From Methanobrevibacter woesei (GTDB lineage: Archaea > Methanobacteriota > Methanobacteria > Methanobacteriales > Methanobacteriaceae): a stretch of DNA of 64,000 nt. The notes beneath the pieces are model-generated. The model had not been told where the DNA came from. It did not search any database and saw nothing but the letters and a program-made list of their open reading frames with translations. This document shows, in pieces, positions 27,781 to 38,199 of the stretch. Location: contig NZ_MZGU01000006.1 in the NCBI RefSeq assembly GCF_003111605.1, positions 124,001 through 188,000 of the forward strand. The letters are read 5' to 3'. The first letter of the stretch is position 1; the number at the start of each line of letters is the position of its first letter. Both the position numbers and the translations under genes were made by a program.

Positions 27781-29460
27781 ATGACAGAATCAGAACATCG
27801 AATGATTGAAATTTTAAGGATATTGGATAAACAAAAAAAGCCAACTGGATCCAAACTAATAGCTAATGAATTAAAAGAAAAAGGATTCAATCTAGGTGAA
27901 AGAGCAGTAAGATATCACATGCAGATTTTAGATGAAAAGGGATATACTGAAAAAATGGGATATTCAGGGCGACAAATTACAGATTTAGGTCGTAAAATGA
28001 TTGAAAAGGGACTGGTCTATGACCAGGTTGATTTTATCCAGTCAAAATTTGAAGAGATGATTTACCTCACTGATTTTGATTACAGAACTAAAAAAGGAAA
28101 TGTAGTTGTAAACACCTCAACAATCTATGATAAAGAAGCATATGATATTATAATGGATGTATTTAGAAGCGGATTATCTGCAAGTAACTACATCAATGTA
28201 AACCCCATAGAAAACAGGAATGAATATGAAATAAAAACTGTTTGTGGAACAACAACAGATGGAATCTTTTTAAATGAAGGAATACCATCAATCCCTCTCT
28301 ATGGAGGATTACTTAAAATTGAGGATTATGTTCCTACCAAGTTCACAGAATTAATTTCCTACAAGAAAACATCCATTCCCCCACTAGATGCATTTATTTC
28401 AAAGGGTATGACATCAGTATTGGATGTTGTGAATGATGGAAATGGAGTTATTCCTGCTAACTTTAGAGTAGTGCCAAGTGTAGCTAAAGAAAAATGTGAA
28501 ACAATCGTTAAAAATCTTAAAGAAGTAGGAATAAATGGAGTTATAACAATTGGAAATACTGGAGAAAACACACTGGGAGTTCCTGTTACTGATGGAATGG
28601 TTGGAATAGCCATTGTTGGTGGAATTACTCCATTTTGTGCTGCTCAGGAAGAAAAATACAACATAAATATTAAAATTGCAGAAGAAATTGGAGACTTTAG
28701 TACTTTAAAACCAATCAATAACTGCAAACCAATATTAAAAGCAGCAGACACTAGTTATCATGAAAAAATTCCATTTTTACTTTCAAAAAGCTGGAATTTA
28801 ATAGAAGAAGTTAATTTTGATATTGAAAAAGAAAAAGGAGACATCATATCCAATGTATCCTATGTAAACAAAGAGGATATTGATGAAATTTTAGATATGA
28901 TGGGAAAAACTTATAATTCCAATAAGGACTACCTTAATCCTTATTATAAATTAGTGCCTAATGAAAAAGATCCAAGCAAAATCGGAATAGCTACTATTTG
29001 TAGTCTTTCAATTGATGGAATATTAATTAAAAATGGTATAATGAGTAATCCTAAATATGGAGGCCTTTTAGAATTAACTGAACCCCCACTATTTGTTGAT
29101 ATGATTTCCTATAGCGGTTCTTCATTGGATCCTCATAAAATATTCATATCAAAAAATATGACTTCAATAAATAAAAATATTGGGCCTGACAAAATATTGG
29201 CTTCAATAAAAGAAGTCCCTTATGTTGCAAGAGATTATACAATCCATCTTTTAGATATACTAAACAATATTGGATTTTCAATCTATAAAATAGGTAAACC
29301 AAGAGAATTAGTTTACAATGCCAAAGTAGACAACTATAATTTTGGAGTTATTACAGGAAGTGGACTTAACTTAATAGCTGCTCTTAAAGAACAGAATATT
29401 GATGTAAAAGTCAAAGCTATTGAAAAACTAATACCATTTGAAGAAATGGAAAAACTATGA
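27781..29460 (+). CDS. nrpR: Nitrogen repressor NrpR with two regulatory domains
   Basis: 559-residue repressor of nitrogen-assimilation genes. The N-terminal winged helix (about residues 1-75: SKLIANELKEKGFNLGERAVRYHMQILDEKGYTEK) binds DNA. Two copies of the NrpR/DUF128 domain follow, about 80-315 and 325-559; repeated features include GTTTDGIFLNEGIP/CSLSIDGILIKNGIM, YGGLLKI/YGGLLEL, ELISYKKTSIPPLDAFISKGMTS/DMISYSGSSLDPHKIFISKNMTS. The domains sense 2-oxoglutarate in M. maripaludis NrpR. A GGGGGAGG site is just before the ATG. Being next to glnA, whose operators match its consensus exactly, supports the assignment. Confidence 0.95.
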   Translation: MTESEHRMIEILRILDKQKKPTGSKLIANELKEKGFNLGERAVRYHMQILDEKGYTEKMGYSGRQITDLGRKMIEKGLVYDQVDFIQSKFEEMIYLTDFDYRTKKGNVVVNTSTIYDKEAYDIIMDVFRSGLSASNYINVNPIENRNEYEIKTVCGTTTDGIFLNEGIPSIPLYGGLLKIEDYVPTKFTELISYKKTSIPPLDAFISKGMTSVLDVVNDGNGVIPANFRVVPSVAKEKCETIVKNLKEVGINGVITIGNTGENTLGVPVTDGMVGIAIVGGITPFCAAQEEKYNINIKIAEEIGDFSTLKPINNCKPILKAADTSYHEKIPFLLSKSWNLIEEVNFDIEKEKGDIISNVSYVNKEDIDEILDMMGKTYNSNKDYLNPYYKLVPNEKDPSKIGIATICSLSIDGILIKNGIMSNPKYGGLLELTEPPLFVDMISYSGSSLDPHKIFISKNMTSINKNIGPDKILASIKEVPYVARDYTIHLLDILNNIGFSIYKIGKPRELVYNAKVDNYNFGVITGSGLNLIAALKEQNIDVKVKAIEKLIPFEEMEKL

Positions 29461-29599
29461 AAATAAATAAAAAAAGCTATAATTAAAAATAAAATTAAAA
29501 GAGTAGAATGAAAAATAATTAATCATTCTATAAAAATTATAGCTACTTCTTTTTTAATTAATATAATTAATATAAAAAATATACATGTAACAACTGAAA

Positions 29600-29899
29600 C
29601 TATTCAGAAATTACAGAAACATAAACTTCTTCATCACCATTTTTAGGGAAATGATGGAACTCAATTAAGTCATCACGAATTTCATCAAAGTCAATTTCTA
29701 TAGTAGGATTAAGAGTTTCACCATCTAAATTAATTAACATTTTAAATCCAGGTTTTCCAAAATACTCAGAAAGATCTTTATTTAAAACTTCACCTTCAGC
29801 AAAAATCCTATTATAAGAAATCTCTAATTTATCGTGAATTTCAACATTTTCTTTTAAGTAATTTATAGCATCATCAACTGTTAAATTTAAGCTTTTCAT
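29600..29899 (-). CDS. Small acidic protein, paralogue B of a tandem pair
   Basis: 99-residue acidic protein that I do not recognise. It aligns over its full length with the gene 113 bases upstream: LTVDDAINYLKENVEIHDKLEISYNRIFAEGEVL versus LTADEAIDYIKNEVQINDTLELSYNRIFAPGEVL, and EIDFDEIRDDLIEFHH versus EIDLNEIRDDLLEVRH. A mixed alpha-beta fold with no Cys and no membrane segment suggests a soluble cytoplasmic protein. It lies on the same strand as, and beyond, the fwd operon. Whether it is co-transcribed is unclear. Confidence 0.7.
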   Translation of the reverse strand: MKSLNLTVDDAINYLKENVEIHDKLEISYNRIFAEGEVLNKDLSEYFGKPGFKMLINLDGETLNPTIEIDFDEIRDDLIEFHHFPKNGDEEVYVSVISE

Positions 29900-30012
29900 T
29901 TAACTCACCTTAGTTACAAATAAATATGAACTTTCTAGTATAAATAATTGTTTGTATTTATTCGAACTAAATGGTTTTTATAAATGAAAATTAAAAAAAG
30001 AATAAAAAAAGA

Positions 30013-30309
30013 TTAATCGAAATCAATTTCAATGACAGTTAATTCACCATCTTTAATATGGCGAACTTCCAATAAATCATCTCTAATTTCATTTAAGTCA
30101 ATTTCAACAGACTGATTTAAAATTTCACCATTTAATTGTAAATTAACTCTAATTCCTTCCCCAGTTTCTTCATCAGCATCAATAATACTTAATACTTCAC
30201 CAGGAGCAAAAATACGATTATAAGAAAGTTCTAATGTGTCATTAATTTGTACTTCATTTTTTATATAATCAATAGCTTCATCAGCTGTTAATAAAATTTC
30301 ATTAACCAA
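30013..30309 (-). CDS. Small acidic protein, paralogue A of a tandem pair
   Basis: 98 residues from TTG at 30309 (MVNEILLTADEAIDYIKN); the frame is open further upstream, but the TTG is chosen because GGTG lies five bases before it and the start then aligns with its paralogue. Roughly half of the residues match the downstream copy, and SYNRIFA-x-GEVL and EIRDDL are identical. It starts 77 bases after fwdC on the same strand, so it could be a distal member of the fwd transcript (inference). Function unknown. Confidence 0.7.
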   Translation of the reverse strand: MVNEILLTADEAIDYIKNEVQINDTLELSYNRIFAPGEVLSIIDADEETGEGIRVNLQLNGEILNQSVEIDLNEIRDDLLEVRHIKDGELTVIEIDFD

Positions 30310-30386
30310 ATTAACACCATCTCTATAAAAAAAATTCAAAATATCAATTTAAAGAAGAAAAAGAAAGAAAAAAGGAAATAGAAGAA

Positions 30387-31262
30387 TTATAGATTCCTGT
30401 ATTCCCTAATTGAGGTATATTCGTCGTCGATTTCTCCATATTCAGACATTTTTTCTCTGTTAGCTTCAGCATCTAAGTATAAAGAACCTTTACCGTTAAG
30501 ACCAATATCCCCAGTATATTTAATGTATTTTCCTTTGAATACTTCTCCGTCAACTTCAGGATCTTCTACAAGACCTTCGTAAACGAAACCTTCAAGTAAT
30601 CTACCTAAGAAACCGTGGATTACAATGTTACCGTTTTTCATTTGACCTCCTGGCCAACGGTTTACATCTCCATCAATTTCAATAATACCTTTAGTCATGT
30701 GGATACCTGCTAAAATATCACAGTTACCTTTAACACGGATTTTACCACCTGTTAAACATTCACCACATTGTTTTCCAGCATTACCGTAAACGATGATTTC
30801 TCCACCAGTCATACCTCTCCATTCACCAATGTAAGAAGCACCAGTAAATTCTTTAGTATCTCCGGTGATTTCAAGTAATCCTCCACTCATTTCTCTTCCT
30901 GCATGAGCAGCTGCATTACCGTTAACTTTAATGTGTCCTCCAGACATTTCTGCACCTACGTGAAGGTCAACATCACCATTACAGATGATTTCACCAGCAG
31001 ACATTTTACAACCGATGTATTTAACTCTGTTTAAGTCACCGTTGAAAATCATTTTAACTTCTTCAGGACCATTAGCTTCTCCTTCAACAGTAATGTCAAA
31101 GAAATCGGTGATAGGGAATCTGGAATTACCAATAGGTACTTGGTATTTAGCAAAATCATCTTCAGTCCATGCATAAATTTCATCAGGAATGATTTCCTCC
31201 ATTTCTAATGCAATGGAAGAAGTTTTTATTTGATCAAAAGTTATTGTTTTCAAATTAAACAC
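30387..31262 (-). CDS. fwdC: Formylmethanofuran dehydrogenase subunit C
   Basis: 291-residue FwdC. The body (about 75-245) is a right-handed beta-helix with repeating G-x-x-x-x-x-G units such as [41 protein letters not shown] and [20 protein letters not shown], shared with the C-terminus of glutamate synthase. In the complex it packs against the hydrolase FwdA. It ends the seven-gene fwd set; the preceding fwdA stops five bases before its ATG. Confidence 0.95.
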   Translation of the reverse strand: MFNLKTITFDQIKTSSIALEMEEIIPDEIYAWTEDDFAKYQVPIGNSRFPITDFFDITVEGEANGPEEVKMIFNGDLNRVKYIGCKMSAGEIICNGDVDLHVGAEMSGGHIKVNGNAAAHAGREMSGGLLEITGDTKEFTGASYIGEWRGMTGGEIIVYGNAGKQCGECLTGGKIRVKGNCDILAGIHMTKGIIEIDGDVNRWPGGQMKNGNIVIHGFLGRLLEGFVYEGLVEDPEVDGEVFKGKYIKYTGDIGLNGKGSLYLDAEANREKMSEYGEIDDEYTSIREYRNL

Positions 31263-31267
31263 CTCAT

Positions 31268-32977
31268 TTATCTTTCAACATCTACTCTAATTGGGTTGGA
31301 TACGTAATGGTCGTGTACTGGATAGTTTTCCCATTTTACAGAGTAATATTGGGTGAAGAATGGCATGATTTTATCAACAACAGCTTGTTCTTCATGTTCA
31401 TATCCTTTTACGTTAACCCATACATTTTGACTTTCTTTAACTTTTACAATTTCTTTATCTTTAACTAAGATTTGACCATCTTTAATAGTGTATAAAGCAT
31501 TAGAGAATCCTTTTTCAATGTCTTCATATTGTCTGGATGGATCAATATCATTAGGGTTCATGTCATATACAGCAATATCTGCTCTGTAACCAGGAGTGAG
31601 AGCTCCTCTGTCAGCAAATCCGTGGATTTTAGCAGGTGCTGCTCTGGAAATAGTAGCAATGTCGTAGAAGTCGTATTCTCTGTCGAGAGTTGCAAGAGTG
31701 GTTCTTTTTTGTACCCATTTGTGTACTTCTCCGTTTTCAATCATTTCCATTCTTCTTTGGTTACTCATTAACCAGGACATGATTCTTGGGTATCTGATGA
31801 AAGGACCTGCGTTAGGGTGGTCAGTAGTTAAACATACTTTCCATGGGTCATCAATGAGTAAGAATAACTCAAGACCAATAGCCCATTGTAAAGCACCAAC
31901 AGGAGCTTTACCTGAGTAAATACATGGAATAATTCCTGCTGCAGTTTCACATTCAATATCTTTGTTAGCCCATTTTAAACCGGATAATTTGAATAAATCA
32001 TATTCCATTGGTGCATCTGCAGTCATAGTAGTGGTTTCATCTAAAGTTACTTGACCTACATCACAAGTTACGTGGTCGTGTTTGTTAATGTAGTCTGCAA
32101 CTTCGGAAGCACCAGATGCTGCATCTTTCCAACTGTTACCAGTGTAAGAGTGGAATTGAAGGTGAGTACAGTGGATAGTTTGATCCCTTATGGTTGCTTT
32201 AGGACTTTTCTTAATGTTTTTAACAGCATCTAAAGTTTCAAGAGTAGTAGGTACGTTACCTGGGTGTCCTAAGTCGTTAGGGTGGATGTGGATTGAGTGT
32301 GGAAGACCTAATTTTTCGTTAGCTTTTGCTAATGCAATAACTACTTCTTTAGAGGTTACATCAAAGTAAGGTGCTTTATCGTTTACACCATGTACGTTCA
32401 TACCCCAACCCCATGCTTCACTACCACATGGGTTTACAATTTTAATACCGTATCCTTTGGTTAATTTTAACCAGTAAGATACAAATGCTGCTAAATCATC
32501 AATGTTGTTTTCTCTTGCATATTCCATTACAAACCAGTTGTTACCGAATAATGGTAATGCTGGAACATCTATGTTTGGAATAGTAGCGATTTCTTCGTGA
32601 GTGTGTTTTGCTTCAAGAGGTGGCATAGCTGCTTCTACAACAGTACCGTAACCTAATCTTGAATATCTGTAACCAGTTGCAGGACAACTTGGGATAGAGA
32701 ATCCAGATTCTCCTCTAGTTACTTTAGTTTTTTGAGTAACTCCTCTTCTTGAATCTTCAGGTCTGTATAACCTACCTACAACTAATTTAGGACCTGCAAC
32801 GTGAGCGTGAGGGTCAACACCAGCTGGCATAACTATTTTATCAGTTACATCAATTACTTTTGCATCAGAAGAAACTTCATCTACAATAATGCCATCTTTG
32901 AACATGACATCCTTCTTTTCTCCGTTTATTTTGTTAGCTGGATCATAAACAATACCATTTTTAAGTATATATTCCAT
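31268..32977 (-). CDS. fwdA: Formylmethanofuran dehydrogenase subunit A
   Basis: 569-residue amidohydrolase-fold subunit that condenses formate with methanofuran at a dinuclear zinc site. The zinc-binding DPHAHVAG is at about 54-61, further His are in [15 protein letters not shown] and [12 protein letters not shown], and the catalytic Asp is in [24 protein letters not shown] near the C-terminus is the usual amidohydrolase strand. It works with FwdBD, which reduce CO2 to formate, so it makes the first C1 intermediate of methanogenesis. Confidence 0.97.
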   Translation of the reverse strand: MEYILKNGIVYDPANKINGEKKDVMFKDGIIVDEVSSDAKVIDVTDKIVMPAGVDPHAHVAGPKLVVGRLYRPEDSRRGVTQKTKVTRGESGFSIPSCPATGYRYSRLGYGTVVEAAMPPLEAKHTHEEIATIPNIDVPALPLFGNNWFVMEYARENNIDDLAAFVSYWLKLTKGYGIKIVNPCGSEAWGWGMNVHGVNDKAPYFDVTSKEVVIALAKANEKLGLPHSIHIHPNDLGHPGNVPTTLETLDAVKNIKKSPKATIRDQTIHCTHLQFHSYTGNSWKDAASGASEVADYINKHDHVTCDVGQVTLDETTTMTADAPMEYDLFKLSGLKWANKDIECETAAGIIPCIYSGKAPVGALQWAIGLELFLLIDDPWKVCLTTDHPNAGPFIRYPRIMSWLMSNQRRMEMIENGEVHKWVQKRTTLATLDREYDFYDIATISRAAPAKIHGFADRGALTPGYRADIAVYDMNPNDIDPSRQYEDIEKGFSNALYTIKDGQILVKDKEIVKVKESQNVWVNVKGYEHEEQAVVDKIMPFFTQYYSVKWENYPVHDHYVSNPIRVDVER

Positions 32978-32986
32978 TATATCACC

Positions 32987-34352
<1,366 letters not shown>

Positions 34353-34369
<17 letters not shown>

Positions 34370-34922
34370 TCAACTCCTCCCATTTACGTCCTTTGTATAC
34401 AGGTAATTCACCTAAGGATTCCATGTTTTCAACAACATCATCATCTTCTTCATCGACGTATTTTTTGTATACCCATCTCATTAAATCAGCCATGAGTAAA
34501 ACTTTTCTGTCGGTTTTTTCTACAGTACAACGAATACCTTTGTATGTAGGGTCAGAACAACAGTAAGTATCAGGACTTACAACAGTATTAGCCCAAGGTC
34601 CTTTACAAATAAATACAGTTCCTTCATGAGGTGCATCTCTTGATACAGCCGCGTTTACTACTACTTCTCCCCATTCAGTTTTTACGAGAACAGTATCCCA
34701 GTTGTTAACACCTAATTTTGCCATGTCCCTTGGGTCCATATAACAGGTACCTGAAGCGTTCTTATATTCTTCTTTAAGAGTAGAACCTCTTTTTTTACAT
34801 GCTCCTTGGTAAATGTCAGATCCAGTGTTTAACATACATTTGAGTACATCAGTGGTACCTTCTCCAGTAATTTTTACATCAGGAACAACAGGTTTTTCTA
34901 AATAAGTATTAGCGTAATGCAT
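34353..34922 (-). CDS. fwdD: Formylmethanofuran dehydrogenase subunit D
   Basis: 189-residue subunit that completes the molybdopterin-dinucleotide site of FwdB. The dinucleotide-binding barrel spans about 15-120 ([43 protein letters not shown]). A C-terminal extension of about 60 acidic residues (from [23 protein letters not shown]) makes it longer than the usual 130. Its last codons overlap the fwdB start. Confidence 0.95.
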
Positions 34923-34934
34923 ACATTCATCTCC

Positions 34935-35165
34935 CTATTCTAACCATATAGCATTTACAGGACAGAACATTTGACATGTTCCACATTCTTCACATTTATC
35001 AGTACTGAAAAGTTTGATGAAACCATTTTCTACCATCATAATAACTTCTTCAGTTTTAGCACCATTACCTCCAGCGTTTTCTGGACTAATAGCAGCATTT
35101 ACAGGACATGCAATAACACAAACCCCACAACCTAAACAATTATCTTGATTAACTTTAAGTTCCAT
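34935..35165 (-). CDS. fwdG: Formylmethanofuran dehydrogenase subunit G (ferredoxin)
   Basis: 76-residue two-cluster ferredoxin. The clusters are bound by CLGCGVCVIACP (12-23) and CEECGTCQMFCP (58-69), with a longer loop between them. It shuttles electrons between the FwdF polyferredoxin and the FwdB site. The spacing to its neighbours is only 8-12 bases. Confidence 0.95.
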   Translation of the reverse strand: MELKVNQDNCLGCGVCVIACPVNAAISPENAGGNGAKTEEVIMMVENGFIKLFSTDKCEECGTCQMFCPVNAIWLE

Positions 35166-35173
35166 TTAATCAC

Positions 35174-36265
35174 CTAGTTTTTTAATGCATCTAAAGCTTC
35201 AATCCAAGTTGCTGATTTGGTAGGAGTATTGTTTACAGCAGTTCTGGTTACAGTGATAGCACCATTTGGACAGCTTTTAGCACATGCTCCACAACGGATA
35301 CAATATTGATCTTTTACACTCATTGGGTCTAATTTTTGACCTGGTGCACTAGTTACTAAAAATGCTAAAGCATCACATGGACATACGTCTACACAAGTTC
35401 CACAACTTTGACAATCTTCTTGACTAATTTCAATTGTTCCTTCAAATGGTTTAGCAACGGATGCAGCATTTGTTGGACAAACACCTTCACACCATCCACA
35501 GTAAATACAAAGATCATCATCAATAATAGAGCTTCCTTTAACAACAGCTTTTCTTTCATCTAAATCGTATTCACCATAGGAACAGGACCTACATACAGCA
35601 GTAATAGCATTTACAGGACATGCTTTTTTACATACGAGACAGTAAACACAATTATCAGTGTTGATTTCAATGGATTCATTACCATTTTCACTGTTTACTG
35701 AAATAGCTTCTGCAGGACATAATTCACTACATACTCCACAGTAAATACATTCATCATCATCTACAGAGATTTCACCAGTAACTAAGTCTTTACGTTGAGG
35801 TAATACTCTATCGATGGTGATTGCACCACGAGGACATGCACTTTCACATTTTTTACAGTAAATACATTCATCGTCATCGATTTCAGAATAAGATTCATAA
35901 TGAGGATAAGCATCAATTTCAGAAATTGGGACGCCATCAATAGTTAATACTAATGCATCTACTGGACATAATCCACTACACATACCACAAAGAACACATT
36001 TGTCTTCATTGATGTTTACTCTTTCGAGATTTACATCTTTATGAATGTTTTGAGCAATCTTATCATGACCACTGAAATAAACGTCAAATCTCTTACGAGA
36101 ATCAAGAGCTACAGCATCTAATTCAATTGCGCCTACAGGACAAGTAGATTCACAGATACCGCAACCAATACAGACATCATTTCTAAAAGACAAATTTCTT
36201 TCTTCGTCTGCTGACCTTGTTATTTTAAAGTCATTGTCTTTAATATCTTTTATATTTTTGATCAT
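35174..36265 (-). CDS. fwdF: Formylmethanofuran dehydrogenase polyferredoxin FwdF
   Basis: 363-residue polyferredoxin. Eight CxxCxxCxxxCP motifs can be counted (for example CIGCGICESTCP, CVLCGMCSGLCP, CIYCKKCESACP, CIRCGACAKSCP), enough for eight [4Fe-4S] clusters. It forms the long electron wire of the Fwd complex, linking to heterodisulfide reductase or hydrogenase. The ATG at 36265 (MIKNIKDIKD) is chosen because GGAGAT is six bases before it; a longer frame reaching 36328 would overlap fwdH out of frame and is less likely. Confidence 0.96.
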   Translation of the reverse strand: MIKNIKDIKDNDFKITRSADEERNLSFRNDVCIGCGICESTCPVGAIELDAVALDSRKRFDVYFSGHDKIAQNIHKDVNLERVNINEDKCVLCGMCSGLCPVDALVLTIDGVPISEIDAYPHYESYSEIDDDECIYCKKCESACPRGAITIDRVLPQRKDLVTGEISVDDDECIYCGVCSELCPAEAISVNSENGNESIEINTDNCVYCLVCKKACPVNAITAVCRSCSYGEYDLDERKAVVKGSSIIDDDLCIYCGWCEGVCPTNAASVAKPFEGTIEISQEDCQSCGTCVDVCPCDALAFLVTSAPGQKLDPMSVKDQYCIRCGACAKSCPNGAITVTRTAVNNTPTKSATWIEALDALKN

Positions 36266-36266
36266 T

Positions 36267-36716
36267 TTAAATCTCCAAAATTTTAATTGAATTAGTTGGG
36301 CAACCATCTTTACAAGAAAGACAACCACAACAGTTAATGGAGTCTATTTGTGATTTTAATGCCACTAAAGAAACAGCATTCATAAAACACAAACTTACAC
36401 ACAATCCACAACCAATACATGTATCTTCAATAATCGCATTATATTCTTTATTTTTACAAATATTCACAATTTTACGACATTGGTCAGGTTCATCAATAAT
36501 TGCTCTGGCCATTTTTAAAAAATCGAAAGGAGTTAACTCAGTAATAGTCCTTGCAACATCAATTGAATTCCAAGATAAATTTCTGCCATTAAAATAATGA
36601 GAAACAGTAGATCTATCAACTTTCAACTCATCAGCAATAAATTGCTGAGATTTACCTTGATTTTTTAACTTGACAGCAGCCAAATATTTCAAACCTGATG
36701 CAATATGTTTTGGCAT
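36267..36716 (-). CDS. fwdH: FwdH: helix-turn-helix plus dicluster ferredoxin
   Basis: 149-residue first gene of the fwd operon. Residues about 13-45 (KLKNQGKSQQFIADELKVDR followed by STVSHYFNGR) form a Cro/C1-type helix-turn-helix. Residues 100-139 hold two ferredoxin motifs, CIGCGLCVSLC-F and CCGCLSCKDGCP. Two extra Cys (80, 87) lie between. The first position after cluster motif I is F where P is normal. This could be a redox-responsive autoregulator (inference). The ATG at 36716 directly follows GGTGGAT; a start four codons upstream is possible. I take the name from the fwdHFGDACB operon of Methanothermobacter; it is assigned by position, not proven orthology. Confidence 0.8.
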   Translation of the reverse strand: MPKHIASGLKYLAAVKLKNQGKSQQFIADELKVDRSTVSHYFNGRNLSWNSIDVARTITELTPFDFLKMARAIIDEPDQCRKIVNICKNKEYNAIIEDTCIGCGLCVSLCFMNAVSLVALKSQIDSINCCGCLSCKDGCPTNSIKILEI

Positions 36717-36805
36717 ATTATCCACCATGTGTAATGATATAAACTTTTGTATCCTATTAATAAATAGTTGCCTACTAAACTCAAGTCGGAAGATTTAAAT
36801 ATTAC

Positions 36806-36822
36806 TGTGTTAATAGTACACA
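36806..36822. promoter_or_regulatory. TGTGT-N7-ACACA palindrome at the fwd promoter
   Basis: TGTGTTAATAGTACACA (plus strand) has perfect five-base arms with seven bases between. It lies about six bases upstream (in the minus direction) of a likely TATA element ATTTAAAT (36793-36800) for the fwd operon, 90 bases from the fwdH start. The same palindrome stands in front of the divergent mobB gene. Confidence 0.6.
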
Positions 36823-37051
36823 TTTTTAAAAAAAAATAGAATTATAAATAGTTAATTTAATTAAATAATGATTAATCAATGTAAATACAAAAAATTAAGA
36901 AAAAATATCGATTAAAATAATATATAAATTAATATAAATAAAATATTATGCAAAAAATTAAAATAAACTGTTCGTTTACTGTAATAAAATATCAATCGAA
37001 AATAATGATAAAACGGCCAGATTGAGCTTAAAAATTTTTGTTCACCTAAAA

Positions 37052-37068
37052 TGTGTAGTAAGTACACA
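37052..37068. promoter_or_regulatory. TGTGT-N7-ACACA palindrome at the mobB promoter
   Basis: TGTGTAGTAAGTACACA shares the same arms and the same spacing as the site at the fwd promoter; here the arms extend to six bases (TGTGTA/TACACA). It is 60 bases upstream of the mobB ATG and just before an AATTTATAC stretch that may be its TATA box. The remaining 411-base intergenic DNA is AT-rich with no ORF. Confidence 0.6.
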
Positions 37069-37127
37069 TAAAAGAAATAAACTAATTTATACTAAAACAT
37101 GTATATTATATATTAGGAGTAAATACT

Positions 37128-38198
37128 ATGCAAATTGTATCAGTTGTAGGTAGAAAAAATAGTGGTAAAACCTCATTAACTGTAAAAATTATTGAAGAGT
37201 TAAAAAACAGAGGATATAAAGTAGCTTCCATTAAACATTCCCACCACCAAATGGAAATGGATAGAGAAAATACTGATACCTGGAAACACAGATGTGCAGG
37301 ATCAGATGTTGTAGTGGGAGTTGGAGCAACCACCTTTTTTAATGTTAGAAAACTTCTTGATTTAGATAGATTATTATTCTTAATAAAAACTATGGAAACT
37401 GTAGACTTTGTTATAATAGAAGGATTTAAAAGTTATCCATATCCAAAAATAGCTACTACTCCAGATGTTGTTGATGAATTTACAATAGCTGAAGTAGATG
37501 CTAAATCAATAAACCAAGAAGGATTAGAAGAAGTAGTTGACATGATTGAAGAAAAAGGCTGTGACATAATTGACACACTATTCCATAAAACCTGCGGTTA
37601 TAATGAAGGTTTATCAATAGCTAAAGATATAATTAAAGGAAACATTAAAATCGAGGAATTAGATAAAACAAATGTAAATTTAGCTATTGACGGAAAAGTT
37701 GTAGGATTAAACAGCTTTGTTAGTGATTTTATTGAAAAAATAACTCTCGGATTAATAAAAACATTAAATACCGAACAATATAATGTAAAAGACTTTGAAA
37801 AAATTGATTTAGTTATTGCCAACCCTAATCTAAAAGAAAATATAATCTCCTTATCTGATACAACAACCTTAATTAAAGTTAATGATAAAGAAATAGTTAT
37901 TAACAAATTTGTAGAAAATTATATCAAAAATGCTGTTGAAGGGCTTGTAAAATCATTGAAACTTGATGATTACAATATTAAAAGTCTTGAAAAGATAAAA
38001 ACTACTATAAACAGCATCGAATCAGGAAATGTTGAAAAAGCAGAAATTACATTAGCTATTAACAACAAACCAATTGAGATAAACACCTTTGTCTGTGGAA
38101 TTATGAAAGAATCTATTTTTGCAATGGTAAAATCTCTAGACACTGACTTCAACATTGAAGATATTTATAAAATTGAACTAAAAATAATATTAGATTAA
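37128..38198 (+). CDS. mobB: MobB-type molybdopterin dinucleotide protein with three C-terminal repeats
   Basis: 356 residues. Residues 1-170 are a MobB GTP-binding protein: Walker [11 protein letters not shown] (8-17), [22 protein letters not shown], and [17 protein letters not shown]. The remaining half consists of three tandem repeats of about 50 residues (182-230, 245-294, 306-354), each with the pattern L-x-x-(D/N)-x-K-x-(I/V)-x-(I/L)-N-x-FV followed by a helix and a Y/F-N-(I/V)-x-x-(F/L/I)-x-K-I. Ordinary MobB is about 170 residues. It is divergent from the fwd operon and followed one base later by moaA, so it probably feeds the molybdopterin guanine dinucleotide needed by Fwd and Fdh. 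An AGGAG site precedes the ATG. Confidence 0.88.
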   Translation: MQIVSVVGRKNSGKTSLTVKIIEELKNRGYKVASIKHSHHQMEMDRENTDTWKHRCAGSDVVVGVGATTFFNVRKLLDLDRLLFLIKTMETVDFVIIEGFKSYPYPKIATTPDVVDEFTIAEVDAKSINQEGLEEVVDMIEEKGCDIIDTLFHKTCGYNEGLSIAKDIIKGNIKIEELDKTNVNLAIDGKVVGLNSFVSDFIEKITLGLIKTLNTEQYNVKDFEKIDLVIANPNLKENIISLSDTTTLIKVNDKEIVINKFVENYIKNAVEGLVKSLKLDDYNIKSLEKIKTTINSIESGNVEKAEITLAINNKPIEINTFVCGIMKESIFAMVKSLDTDFNIEDIYKIELKIILD

Positions 38199-38199
38199 A

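Noticed and set aside
36266-36328. Longer N-terminus for FwdF
   Set aside because: It would overlap fwdH out of frame; the ATG at 36265 has its own GGAGAT site and gives a normal FwdF length.
36969-36978. TGTTCGTTTA shared with the nrdD upstream palindrome
   Set aside because: Only one arm is present and the second half-site is missing; a ten-base match can be chance.
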